Positions 34,216 through 45,874 of a DNA stretch of 64,000 nt are shown here, one piece after another (within the stretch, counting starts at the first letter, position 1; every line of letters starts with the position of its first letter). Source of the stretch: Albifimbria verrucaria (taxonomy: Eukaryota; Ascomycota; Sordariomycetes; Hypocreales; Stachybotryaceae). The notes under the pieces were generated by a model, which was not told the origin of the DNA, did not search any database, and was given only the letters and a program-made list of their open reading frames with translations. Position numbers and translations under genes: made by a program. Location: contig JAHREC010000011.1 of assembly GCA_020081605.1 (NCBI GenBank), positions 1,116,001 through 1,180,000 on the forward strand. The letters are read 5' to 3'.

Positions 34216-35160
34216 TGTTATCGCATCCATTCTCGATTTTTCCCGTTGTGGTTTTGTTAAAAGAGGTGCAAGGTTCGAAAGAGCCGCTGTATCACGTCAT
34301 GCTTGACTCGGATTGCATTGTACAAAGCATCTTGGATAGAGTGGAGGAAGTGACACTCACAATCAGTGGTTAAAGGCCAGAGGAGCAGCCAATGCTGCCA
34401 GACACTCTTTCACAGCTCGCGTGTATTGAGGCTTGGACAAGATTCAGGATCTAGCGCGACGCTGGTAGGGGACGATGTGGGTGAGGTGTAAGATGTACAG
34501 AGACGGAGAGAAAAGCTCCCTGGTCAGGCCTCAGCGGGGCGTTATTGCATGTGCGAGACGAGACTGGAAGAGTTCGGGAAATGGCGTCTATATACATAGC
34601 CGGCTTGGGGAAAGGGCTCGGCGTTTTGCATCGAAATCGATTCATTTGGTACGGGTTGCAAAGGAAGCGCAGAACATCTACTACGATTACGCAGGCTTTG
34701 ACAGGACAAGCGGAGCGCTATAGAAAGATGTTATCAAAAGCATGAACAAACAGATAACGAAAGCAAGAAGACATTAGAATAAGTGCGTTCCAGACTTGAT
34801 GTGATGATGGGTGCTTTTGGCCTGTTGAGTTAGACGCATGCTTGGTTGTCTCCTATTGTTATTTACGAACTTGGCATGTGACATGGTTGGGACTATATAT
34901 GACGGGCTCAAGCAGTTGGTTGCATATTATTAGATATCATAGCCTAAGGGTATAAGTACTAAGTTAATGGGACTGACAAGTCCGCTGGATCATAGACGGG
35001 CCAGCTACTTGGAACACGTCTCGGAGAGGCACTTTGCAATTTTCAAGATTTGAAGTGGTTGAACCAGTCTATATTATGTATTAAGAAATATGTTCATGAG
35101 ACAAATAAAATCTATATGCAAGGCGCTTTTATTCTAAAAACAACAGGGTTTGTCTATACC
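34216..35160. other. Convergent 3' flanks
   Basis: About 950 bases between the stop codons of the poly(A) polymerase (+) and MFS transporter (-) genes. No gene, RNA or repeat recognised. Confidence 0.5.
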
Positions 35161-36955
35161 CTAAGCAAACGAGTCCCTCGTGTTGATGCGATCAATGTCG
35201 TAAGGGTTGCCGCTGTAAGACTGTCGGTTGGCTACTGAGCCCGCCCGGCTAGAAGCGCGAGACCTCCTGTTGCCAAGAGGAGCGAAAGTGGTAGTGTCCT
35301 CGGCAACAGTGGAGTCGCCGTCGGTAGAGTGCTCGTCTCCCGTGGCGGCGCTGTCGTCGGCACCGCTGGGCTTCTCCTGGGCGGCCTGGCGCTGGCTCTC
35401 AATCATGCGCTTCATGAAGGCCTCAGACTGAGCGGCGAACTTGCACTTGGCGCGGATCTTGTCGCCGTACTTGTAAAACAGGAAGGGAAGGGAACGCAGA
35501 CCAGGGCAAGGAAGGCTGGGATGGTAGAGGCCCAGTGAATGCCGAGGTCGTTGTACATGTAGGTGGTGAACAGAGGAAAGCAGCACCGAACAGAGATCGG
35601 AGCACGGAGTTGGCGGCCAGGACGGAGGCGGCGAAGATAGTGTAAGCGTCAATCAGGTAGTTGAAGACACTAAGGAAGACGAGAACCATGCCGAAGCCGA
35701 AGGAACACCGGCAGCGATACTGGCCATCCAGTGGACGGAAGGAGAGTTGGTCCAGGCGAACCAGAAGAGACCAATGGGCAGTGCAAGGCAGCCAAGCATG
35801 GCAGGAGGAAGACGAGCCTCGGGAGGAGCCATGCCGCCATTCTTCTCCTGAACCTTGATGTAGTGCTTGTTGTTCCAGATGGCGAAGGCTACGGCGAAGA
35901 GCATACCGACCATGATACCCAGGAAGGACAGGCCACCAATGCCCTGGCTCCAGCCACGGTTGACCTGGTAGACGATAGGGAAAGCAGCGAAGAGCATGTA
36001 GAGAGTGCCGTAGATGATGGCCATGTAGATGGAGAGGAGCAACACAATAGGCTCCTTGAAGAGCAGGATCCAGGGACGCGACAGGGCGGTCTTGAAGGAC
36101 TCGACGAGCGTAGGGCGGCCACCCTCGTGGTCCATCTTGCTAACGTAGACCTTACCAGTCATCTTGGACAGCTTAGCAGCACGCTTACGCAGCAGAACGG
36201 GGCGTAGGTCTCGGGGACGAGGACGGAGCCCATGATCCAGAGAAGACCGGAGAAAGCGGCCAGGAAGCCCATGACCCAGCGCCAGCCAGCGTTCATGCCG
36301 AGGAAGCCACCGATGATGGGGCCGAGAACAGGGCCGAGGAAGGAGCGGCGGCGAAGATGGCCATAGCAACACCACGCTGGGCGGCAGGGAACATGTCGGC
36401 GATGACACCACCGGCGTTGGTGAGAGGCGAGGAGCCAAAGGCACCGGCGAAGAAACGGAGGATGATGAGGGTGTGGGCGTTCTGGGCACCAGCGCAGCCG
36501 GCGTTGAAGGCCGTGAGGGCAGCGTAGGTTCCGATAAAGAGCCACTGACGACCAAAGATCTCACTCATGGGCGCCCACAGCAACGGACCGACGGCGAAAC
36601 CCAAGACGAAGAGCGAGACGCCGAGAGTGGCGACCTCCTGGCTGATGCCGAACTGCATGATGATCTGGCGGACACCGCCGGTGTAGGCGGAGGAGACGAG
36701 GGCGACGGCGAGGGTCGACATGGCGGCGATGAAGGTGATGAACCACTTGGTGCCCTCACTGAAGAGCATGGGGTTGCGGGGATCGCGCGGGAGCCATGAG
36801 ATCAGATAGGGTCCTCTTCGGTGCCGGAGCCCGGGTACTCGGCGGCGGCGACCTCGGGGTGACGCCGGCCTGGTCGATGACAAGACGCCAGTAGGGATCT
36901 GTGTGGGCTGGACAGGCTCTTGGCCTTCCGTCTGGTTGATTTCTTTCGAGGCCAT
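35161..36955 (-). CDS. MFS multidrug transporter, DHA1 (12-TM) type
   Basis: 600 corrected residues, no intron. Cytosolic N-terminus with [15 protein letters not shown] just before TM1; TM segments start at [19 protein letters not shown]. The loop 2-3 motif reads [12 protein letters not shown], and [14 protein letters not shown] and [14 protein letters not shown] (motif C of drug:H+ antiporters) are present. The C-terminal half carries the remaining six segments, then a hydrophilic tail rich in Ser, Arg and Glu. The family exports drugs and toxic compounds across the plasma membrane. Eight one-base losses occur (plus-strand positions 36905-36907, 36856-36859, 36809-36811, 36342-36343, 36199-36202, 35702-35703, 35575-35576, 35485-35487). 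The first three cancel each other, so ~32 residues around 36810-36905 read as Arg-rich nonsense although the frame stays open. The substrate is unknown. No biosynthetic cluster adjoins it. Confidence 0.85.
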
Positions 36956-39952
36956 GATGGGCGGCGGGCCTCAGGGGTGAGGCGTGGGTGGGTGTAAGTG
37001 CGAGTCTGGGGTTGTAAGCTGTCGACCTCTTTTGTGGTTGCAAGCTGCCGTTATACTCGTTTGGTCGGCAACTCTAGAGTCGTAGATACCCACTAGATAA
37101 ACAAAAACTCAAAAGACAGACCACGTTCCAGGGGTGGGCAGACGTGGGCCTCGAGATATATAGATTCACCATTACTCGCAGTACATCGATTTATCAGCCC
37201 GCGGCCTGCTAAAAACCGGTCGCAAAGCCCGATCAAGCCGAGTTATCCGTCATAGAAGGGACGGGAACGGGGTTTGGGCCTACGTTATCTCCCTAGGGCC
37301 CCGTTCTTTGTTTGCGACCCCTGCGCGGCAGTGGAGCAGGCCGGATCCTGGCCAGGCCAGTGGGAGGCTCTGCAGCGGCCGGCGCTAGCACGCAAGGAAA
37401 CGTGCCTCGGCAGATCGGTCGCAAATGGTGAGTAATTGTGCATCTCGGCCGAATATGGGTGTGCGTGCTGGGTGGCGAGCGGGCGGGTTTACGTCATGTG
37501 CGCTCGACGGCGCCAGGGCGGGTTTGCGTCTTTGCATAAGATTTTTCTATGTAAGGGTTTGGCAGACGGGAAGTTTCCGAACTCCGGTCCTGTTTTGTCA
37601 TCGACATGTTAAGGTTTGGTGAGTGCGTCTCGTATTTGCTTATGGTTTGTCTGTCGTCAGCAGACGTAATTGTCATGAGGCCATTCCCAGTGGGCGGTGC
37701 TTCACAGGGAGTCAGACGCGTGGTGGTTATGCAGAAAGGAACATTGCTTTATCCATTTTTATCCATTTTTAGCAAGGACCGTGAGCGCAACTGATTAAAA
37801 TAACCGACATGCCACAAAATCAATAGCTTGTCCCGCGGGAATCAATTAAAACAGGTGAGGCGCCGTATGATGGAAGTGGTATGACACAGGCTCCGTAGAG
37901 CGGGCGGGTACCTCGGCAGCCTGAACGGACTCAGCTTAGCTCCGTGATCCGAATCCCGCTCCGTGATGCACGGAAGTCCGTCCGGCCCCGTCCGTTTCAG
38001 AGAAAGATTGCTAGAGATGTGGAATTAGTCACAGAAGGGGACAACTCAATTTTAAGAAAGGGATGCAAGATTGGCTTCAGGCACGTTACAGGTTGGCTTT
38101 GCGCACAAGCTTTGTCTATATCCTTGCTGTCAAATCCCAGCTGCGGCGCATGCAGGGCGAGCGGGCGGGTTCTCGGAAATCACAGACGGGTCCCGGTAGT
38201 GGAACCACCCTGGGCCTGGCTGCGGACACTTTGCTGAAGAGGGGGCCCGTGGGTCGGCCAATTTTTTATCTTTTCTCGAACGATGTGGAAATTTCTGCAG
38301 ACGGTTTTGTCTTGTGGGCAGATCTGTTACTCCATGGGGATGTGATGGTCGGATTCTGGGCGTGCCCAAGACTTTGGATTCGAGAAGCATCTTGTCAATC
38401 CACGGACGATATCCGAATACAAAATCCAAGTTTCAAAATTCACCAGAAACTTGGTCTTTAGCCATCGTGGGTAAGGTGAGCGCATTGTGGATTTTCTTTG
38501 CTTAGCAACGATGATGACGCCTGTGTTTATGCCGAGGCTCGCAGCCAAAACATGTCCGTTTATCAGTCGACGACGGGCCGTAGTCAATGCGCCAACTGCT
38601 AGCTCTGTGTGGCCCTAGAGGTGATTAGACTAGAGCTCATGTTTTTAATTTTTTTTCTTCTTTTTTTCTTTCTTCTCTTTTTAGTCTTGTTCTTCCTCTT
38701 GGGGCCGTTCATCTTGTGCTGGCGGACAAGGCCGTCCGCTAGTCATGGTGTTAAACCGAACCGGGCAACGGAGATCCATACTGGCGGGTTCCTCTCGAGA
38801 CAGATAATGACAAGATAACCAGCAGCCCGGGTCTGGATCCTTAAAAGCTTTTTGCCTCGGCCCGCCATGGCCTGTTTGTCTGAGCGACCCACTTGCTCGC
38901 CTAGGGATTCGGCCTGCCTCGATCTGCAGCAACCATGTGCTAGATGCCGATTCGACAGCCCTGAAAGGCGGCGGCGGCGGCGACCTCTGCCCTACGGTAC
39001 GGGATGGCTTTACAGTTCGAGCTGGGCTGGAGAAAGCGGTGCGGACGGTGATCTCGAGGGCCATTTTTTAAACTGCTGCCTCGGAACTAGGGGACGTGTT
39101 AGTGGTGGGCGAGAGACATCGTGACCCTGGGAGGTTGCAGATTGGCAGTGCCATGGCCGGATTGGGCAAGTCGGGGAAGGCTTCTAGAGTTGGCCCTGGT
39201 GCGTAAGGGTGTAAGGGTGCAGCGAACGCGGATCACCCATATCCAACTGGTCAATCGGCACTGCTTCCAAGTGCGGTCTGGGTAAAACTGCAGGGCGTAA
39301 CTAGGCATAACCGAATGAGGAGGACGAGGCAGGTGATCTGTCGTGGGGTTTGCGTAGCATGGGATGTGGATGGGTTATATAGGTAGAGAATAGTTGCATT
39401 GGAGTTGTCATAGGTCAGCAAGTATGCGAGAAAGGTTGGTTGGGAGTAAGCATGGTTCTTGGACAGGTAAGTCAGGTACTTAGGTAGGTGAGCATGATTC
39501 CTTGGTAGGTCAAGTACCAGAGCGAACGTGGTTCTTCGTAATGCGAGGTAAGATGAGGCAAAGAAAAGTACCTATAACACAAAGTTGGGCAATAGAGGTT
39601 CCGCATGGAAGTAGAGGTACTGGTAGAGGACTGCAGAGGACAGGCATGGCACGGCAATTTTAAGTGAGAACGTTGACAATTAGGATTATCGTGATTATGC
39701 GTTTCGTACAATTTTGTGAGGAAAATTGAAAACAGAATAAAATATCTAGAAGGACCATGGTATTTATCAGCCTGTTTGGTGATGTTTAAATACACTAGCA
39801 GGGTGAAGATGCGTGTCGCTGTGAGCTTGTTTGAATGAGTCAGTGAGTACAGAGTACAGAGTACAGAGATAAGTGTATGGGCGAGTGCGAGTAAACGGTA
39901 CTTGGCTACTCTGGAGGTCTGGGTGACTCTGAACTGATTGATTGGGTGGTCG

Positions 39953-40012
39953 AATCAGAATCAGAATCGGAATCAGCATCAGCATTAGCATCAGCATTAG
40001 CATCAGCATCAG
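39953..40012. repeat. Imperfect hexamer repeat (AATCAG / CAGCATTAG)
   Basis: Tandem, slightly varied hexamers of the type AATCAG passing into CAGCAT/TAGCAT units. Simple-sequence repeat in the BTB gene promoter region. Confidence 0.75.
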
Positions 40013-40094
40013 GCCAGGCTGGGCTAGCCTAGGCTATGCTGGGCTTGTCTAGGTATCTATCCGTCTCTCTGTCTGTCTGGTGTCTGTCTGTCTC

Positions 40095-40126
40095 AGGTGC
40101 AAGGTGCAAGGTGCAAGGTGCAGGTG
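40095..40126. repeat. AGGTGCA tandem repeat
   Basis: Four to five head-to-tail copies of AGGTGCA immediately after a TGTC microsatellite, in the C+T-rich leader of the BTB gene. Confidence 0.8.
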
Positions 40127-40780
40127 TTGCTGCCGCTGCTGCTGAAATGGAAATATGGGGCCTCGAACCTTCCTCCCCGGATTCCCCAATCGCCTCGCCT
40201 AATCCAACCTCAGCTTTGGATCCTTCCATCCTTCTTCTCCTCCACATCCACATCCACATCTCACTTTTGCATGAACCGGCCCTGCTGACTCGACCCTGCG
40301 ACAGAGCGAGGCCGATTTTTTTCTCTTCCTCATTTTTCCCCTGCATCGCCATCAAACCACTGCATTGGAGCCTTCTCTCTACTGACGACGCTACGATTTT
40401 ACCCCGAGCTTACGATACACGCATCCACCTCCGATCTGAATCGACGACCCGCCCCAAACACACCCAGCGCTGTGCAACCATCCTCCTTGTTGCGATCCCA
40501 ACCTGCGCCAAATACCCGCGACGAAGTTAAACTAGGCCGAGCCGACAAACCACCAACTCGCCCCGTAGGACAAGACGCTTGGCAGCATCTAATCCCCGCG
40601 CGCCCATCTCGTGACCAGCTCCATCGGTCCTGGCGGCTTGGCTACCATGCTGCGTTCGCATGCCGGCGCTTGACGCTGCCTCGGATATCCAGGCCTTTAC
40701 CAAGTCGACTTTGCGATCCGTCCCGACCCTAGAGACAACCCTCCGCTGCCTTGCGCCGGCCACGCCTCACCCTCGTCGAG

Positions 40781-43700
40781 ATGCTTCACCGCACCACCAG
40801 CGATGCCGCCTCTCTTGCGAGCCCCACGTCGAGGCGCCGCCGCTTCGGGGGCATGGGCATGAACATCAAGGACATACTCACAAAGACCTCGTCCAGAGAT
40901 GCCCGCTCTCGGGGCGTACGTCACTCTCCCTCCGCATCTACCCGCGCTTGCCACCGCCCGCATCGTGCTACAAACCGCGTTTCGTGCTGACCAGACCTAG
41001 AGCAGGGCCCATTCAACCCCGAGACCGACTCCAACGACGCTTCCGTCCATCTACGACCGACCTTTACGCACTCGACCAGTCTGACTCAAGACGGCTCCGA
41101 GACTAACCAGCGCCAGCTACAAGCCCTCGTCCAGCGCATGCGCTCGGCTCCCGCGGGACCTAGCCACGTCGATTCCGCCTACAAAGAATTCTTAAAAATC
41201 AAGGACAAGTGCTCCGAACTCTGCTACGCAATCCTCCAGGATGAGATTCGACCACCGCCCACCATCACGCCCAGTGTCTCCGGCGCCCTCACCCGCCGCG
41301 ATTCTTCCCTCGATTCACCCCGGAGCAACAATGGCCATTTCGACCAGCGAAGCTCCTTTAGCGGGCGCAGCCTTGCCGAAGTTATTACCGGAAGTGGAGT
41401 GAGGAGCGTCTACGTCGGGAACCCCATCTGGCTACGATCCGGGACTGGAGGAATTGTCTCGAGACCTTAGCCGAAGCCTTCAAGACCAGTCTCGCCGAGA
41501 CGTACAAGAGCTACGAGCGCGATGCGACACAAGAAATGGTCGACACGCTGTTCTCCAACAAGAAATTTCGCAAGGACGCCGTCAATCGGATGCGCAATGC
41601 AAGTGTTACCAGGGTCTTATCTGCGGATCCGCAATTTGTGAGTCTGACATGCACGAGCCGCCTCCAGTTGTGCGCCTAGCTGACTCCGATAGTTCCTCGC
41701 TACGAAATCCGATTCAGGAACTACGAAAAGCTAAAGCAGGAACTGGTCGACATCCAGCGTCTGCTGCAAGCCGGAGAGTCGGGCATCTCTCCGAGCCGGA
41801 CTATCGAGGAGTTTCTCATTTCACCGCGCGGCGATGCCATTCTCGAATTCGCCAACATTTCAGCCGACTGCTCACCACACGAGCCTGTCCTGCGCTTCCG
41901 GGTCTCATCGTACATGCTGGCTGAGACATCACCCATCTTTGCCCGCATGTTCTCTGGCCACACCAGCAGCCTGCATATTCATGAGAACGAGGACATCACC
42001 TCTCAGCTCCCCCACCCCCGGTGCGGTACGTGTGCAAGGATGGCACGGAGGCGAAGCTCTACCGTATGCCCCAGCATGAGGTCAACCGGCTAGGCTCACT
42101 CGAGCTCCTGCTCCACGCGGCACACATGCACAGCGACATGGTGCCCCGTGAGATTCAGTTTGACCAGTTTGTGGCTCTCGCTGAATGCTGCATCAAATAT
42201 AAGAGCACATCGCCGGTGGAGCTTATTGTCGAGCAATGGCTGCACCAGTGGATGCATAAAGCCGCCGACGATGCGCCTGATGATCTGCTTGTCATTAGCT
42301 ATGCCTTTGGCCTTCGTGAGCTCTTCACTCGCATGTCCAAGAGCGCCATACTCAACCTTGTGGACGAGAAAGACCTGCACTCCAAGCTGTGGCCGCCGGC
42401 AATAAAGGCCAAGATTTGGGCAGTGCGCTGCGCCAAAGTTGCCCAGGTCCACGCTTGCTGTACATCTACTATTCAAGACTATATCCGCCAGCCAGCCACT
42501 GTCTCAGCTGAGCCTGCAGCGCCATTGCCACCATCCGAACAGCGCCAATTGTCTCAGTCGCTTGCCGCGCCTTTGGTGCCGGCCGTGTCGCTCACAAGTA
42601 CCCCAAGGTGTCCAAAGGGAAGCCATGCTTGTGATGCCGCGAATCTGGGTTGGATGATGCTAATGTTTAACGAAATTAATCTTCTTGCACACGTAATGAG
42701 GCTCGAGTCGCTACATCCGGGAGTACAGTTGTCGCCGAAAAGCCTGGCTCAGCTCGTAGACGCGCTGCGGAGGATACCCGGCCCTCCGAACCCGGTGCAC
42801 CGAAGCGTCGTGTGCGACCCGACCATGGCATTCAGAGCGGCAGTGAACGACATATACAATAGTGTTACTGGTCTAACATTGTATGATATTAGCGGCAAGA
42901 GCCATGGGTGGGCATTGTCAAAGCATGCAATGGCAGAGCCGCAAAACCTCTCGCAAGAGAGGATGGCCACACACGACACAAGTCATACCGTGGTCACCGA
43001 GTTTCCGGAGATGGTGCGTCTTCAGATCCTGGCTGAGCTTGTCAACCTGGAAGATTTGCATGCGGCTGCCATGATAAACCGGGCCTTCTATGATACGTAC
43101 AAAAGAAACGAAATCTTCTTATTTAGAAACATACTACGGGCAGATCGGTCTAGGTCGGGCGGCGCGCGGCCGCCTCTTCGTCTGATGGGCAGCAACGCGG
43201 AGGAGAAGATGCGGAAACAAGAGTCAGACGAGCTGAAGGAGAACGTAGTGGACGACGGGGATGCTTTGACCCTTGTCAGTGAGGATGATGGAGAGAGCGT
43301 GGTGGATACGATCGGTGACAGTGATCTCGAGACACCTGCCCCTTCGATACGTGGCATAGAGTATCGCGGCGCTGATTCGGTGCGCGTGGATGGAGGAGTG
43401 AATCGCATACAAGCCAGGGGACGTAGAGACACCCCAGTATCCCCTCGGCCCCGCCGCAGCAGCTCGGTCAGATCCGACTCAACAGATACGCCATTTACAC
43501 TCCGTCAAGCCAGCAGCGAGCCGCCTGAGCTAGAAGACCGCTCATCTCCGTCGTCCACAATGCCCCCTGCCGAATACTCGGACATATATGAGCCGCCCAT
43601 GACGGATGAGGAGGCTCGGCGGATCCTTTGGCCCGATGCCAATATCGAAGTGCCGTCTGCACCACCCATTATCAAGCTGCCTCCTGGTGTGGAAGGGTCG

Positions 43701-43898
43701 CGCGAAAAGTTCCTGGCTGGGGAGATACCGTTTAACCACAAGGTCGAGGACAAGTCTCTCGTCATAGAGGGCGACAAGCAGCTGCGCACCGACCACGACC
43801 AGCGGGTCGGACTGCTCAAGGGCGACGGCAAGATGGCGCCGGTGTCCGGTGAGACCAATAAACCCCACTCAAGCAGCAGCGCCGGCGGCAGAAAGTAG
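40781..43898 (+). CDS. Large BTB/POZ-like protein with C-terminal F-box-like segment
   Basis: Exons 40781-40915, 41006-41637 and 41680-43898; introns of 90 and 42 nt. 995 corrected residues. The N-terminus (MNIKDILTKTSS) is followed by a Ser-rich region and a helical, charged segment (ETLAEAFKTSLAETYKSYE). The BTB-like fold is seen at about 300-400 (EPVLRFRVSSYMLAETSPIFARMFSGH), with a BACK-like helical region after it. Around residue 695 is FPEMVRLQILAELVNLEDLHAAAMINRAFY, in the style of an F-box (FPxxVxxxILxxL). The tail is acidic and Ser-rich. This pairing suggests a substrate receptor of a cullin ubiquitin ligase, by inference only. Two C runs are one base short (41422-41425 and 42009-42013); both repairs restore good sequence, and the total then divides by three. 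The second intron is unusually short but joins DPQF to LTPIVPRYEI cleanly. Confidence 0.7.
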
Positions 43899-44617
43899 GA
43901 AGCAATCATAGCGATTAAGATGCCATGGTTCTGAATAGTCGGAGCCAGCGCAATCTATCCGAGCTCGACACATGCCTTGGTCGCTCGTGTTTATACATGT
44001 CCTGCAGCGTTATCAACAACGCCACGTCACGTTTTCCCAGGCAGGCGCATTATGTCTATTTTTTATCATCTAGGGGCACACTAGTAACGGGAGGCACGAA
44101 AGAAATGTTTATTCTGGCATTCATCATGTATTATCGATATGTTATGTATGTATACGCGCGCGCCTGCGTGCATTGGAGGAGGAAACAGCGACGGCGTTGG
44201 AGTTTGAAATTGGAATACCAGTCTGCCTTTCGGGTGTGGTTGCGGTATCGGGCGGTCCTGGTGTTGTGTAGTCTTGGTGTTTTATCTTGGGTCACGTAGC
44301 ACAGATGTTGATGATTATGTGCCATTCAGGTGTCGCAGAATAGCAACGAGCGATTGGATAGGCAATTCACATAAGACATGTACACATGGCGAGCTCGGAA
44401 ATGTGAGGCTGCAATGATAGATAGGTATTGGCGCCAGCCGAGGCTGAGCCGTATGTTTCATTTGTGCGGGTATTCAGAATTATAACTAAGACGACCTCCC
44501 TCGTCGCAACTTTTCCTCTTTCATCAACATTACTGCCTGTTACATATCCACCACGTACCACCACGATCGCTGCAAAGATGGAGAACGAATGACGAGATAC
44601 AGCAAGGGCCGCGCTGA
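43899..44617. other. Convergent 3' flanks
   Basis: About 720 bases between the stop codons of the BTB gene (+) and the SLC35F-like gene (-). Nothing else recognised. Confidence 0.5.
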
Positions 44618-45874
44618 TTAAGGCTGGGCCTGCTGGGTCTCCTCGGACAGACCAGCCTTCTTGGCGGCCTTGAGGGCCTTGCGCTTGGCGGTACCGAAGC
44701 CAGCGACACCGCGCTCCTGGTTCTCGCCGAGCCAGGGCTTGCGGGAGTCGCCGAGGATGTCGCCGGAGAGGAAGTAGGTGGTAATGCCGATGATGATGCA
44801 GACGAAGGCGATGGGGTAGAGGAAGTGGACCTTGAGGTGGAAGACCTTGATGCCAATGATGACACCCCAGAAGTTGCCGGTGAGCAAGGAGATGTTGAGG
44901 ATGGCGGCGCTACCGGAGCGGAGCAGGACGGGGACGAGGGTGTAGAAGAGGCAGAGAATGAGAGTGTATCCGACCAGCCAGCCGGCGACGTCACCGTTCC
45001 AGGTGGCTTCGCGGAAGGACTGGCGGTCGAAGATGGCGGCCTGGACACCGTTGATGCAGGCGCCAAAGAGGCCGATGAAAGCCAGGAACTGGTGCATGGG
45101 GGCCTGGGAGACGAGGAACTCCTCGAGGACGTTGCTGAGGCCGTAGAGAGTGGCGCCGAGCAGGGCGAAGAGATCACCCTTGACCATGTTGACACCGGGG
45201 CCGCCGTTAGACTTTTGCAGGTGGTCGGAGCCGATGAGGATGCCCATACCACCGCAGCAGATGAGGATGCCGATGACCTGGAAGAGGCGGTAGCGGACGC
45301 GCAGGACCAGGAAGGAGATGACGACGACAACTACAATGGCCCAGAAGTTGATGAGCTGGGCGGACATGAGGTTAGTGTATCGGTAGGCAAGGACGGTGAA
45401 GTAGTTGCCCTCGACGTCCATGAAGCTCATGATCAGGTACTTCCAGCCATCGTTGCGGGCGATGCGCCACCACTCAGCAGGGCCATCGCGGATGAAGAGG
45501 ACGGTGGTGTAGATGAGGGTGAGCAGGATGTAGTTGAAGACGGTCTGGAAGGCAGGGATGCTGGTGCCGGCGCCGGACAGCAAGCTGGAGAGGGTGTTGG
45601 TGCCGGTGATGCAGAGGGCGAGGATCTGGCCGATGGCGATGACAAACCAGAAGTCGGGGGTGACAAGGTAGGACCACCAATGGGTGGACTTGGCCTCGAG
45701 GATCTGGATGCCAGCCGCGGTGGTTTCGTCGTTGGCGCCGGCGTCGTTGCTGGTGACGTTGGCGACGGAGTTGTTGATGACAAAATCAGCGTCGGCGGGG
45801 TGACCGTTGGGAGGGGTCGAGGAGAGCCCGTCGGTGGCCTTGTTGTAGAACTCGGCGTTCTCAGTGGCAGCCAT
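44618..45874 (-). CDS. SLC35F1/F2-type drug/metabolite transporter family protein
   Basis: 418 residues, single exon, intact. A hydrophilic N-terminus of about 65 residues is followed by some ten hydrophobic segments, beginning with YLVTPDFWFVIAIGQILALC. Blocks characteristic of the SLC35F (DUF914) family are FMDVEGNYFTVLAYRYTNLMSAQLI, GILICCGGMGILIGSD, KGDLFALLGATLYGLSNVLEEFLV and ILNISLLTGNFW. The C-terminus is Lys-rich and cytosolic. Family members sit in endomembranes or plasma membrane and carry small metabolites; the substrate here is not known. The gene needs no frame repair. Its very regular, C/G-ending codons suggest strong expression. Confidence 0.9.
   Translation of the reverse strand: MAATENAEFYNKATDGLSSTPPNGHPADADFVINNSVANVTSNDAGANDETTAAGIQILEAKSTHWWSYLVTPDFWFVIAIGQILALCITGTNTLSSLLSGAGTSIPAFQTVFNYILLTLIYTTVLFIRDGPAEWWRIARNDGWKYLIMSFMDVEGNYFTVLAYRYTNLMSAQLINFWAIVVVVVISFLVLRVRYRLFQVIGILICCGGMGILIGSDHLQKSNGGPGVNMVKGDLFALLGATLYGLSNVLEEFLVSQAPMHQFLAFIGLFGACINGVQAAIFDRQSFREATWNGDVAGWLVGYTLILCLFYTLVPVLLRSGSAAILNISLLTGNFWGVIIGIKVFHLKVHFLYPIAFVCIIIGITTYFLSGDILGDSRKPWLGENQERGVAGFGTAKRKALKAAKKAGLSEETQQAQP

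Larger units (their letters stand above)
36956..40780. other. Divergent intergenic region with simple repeats
   Basis: About 3.8 kb between the divergent MFS and BTB-protein genes. Features seen: a T-rich tract at 38645-38690, AGAGTAC repeats near 39845, hexamer-type repeats at 39953-40012 and an AGGTGCA run at 40095-40126. C+T-rich leader sequence follows up to the BTB start codon. No gene supported. Confidence 0.45.
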
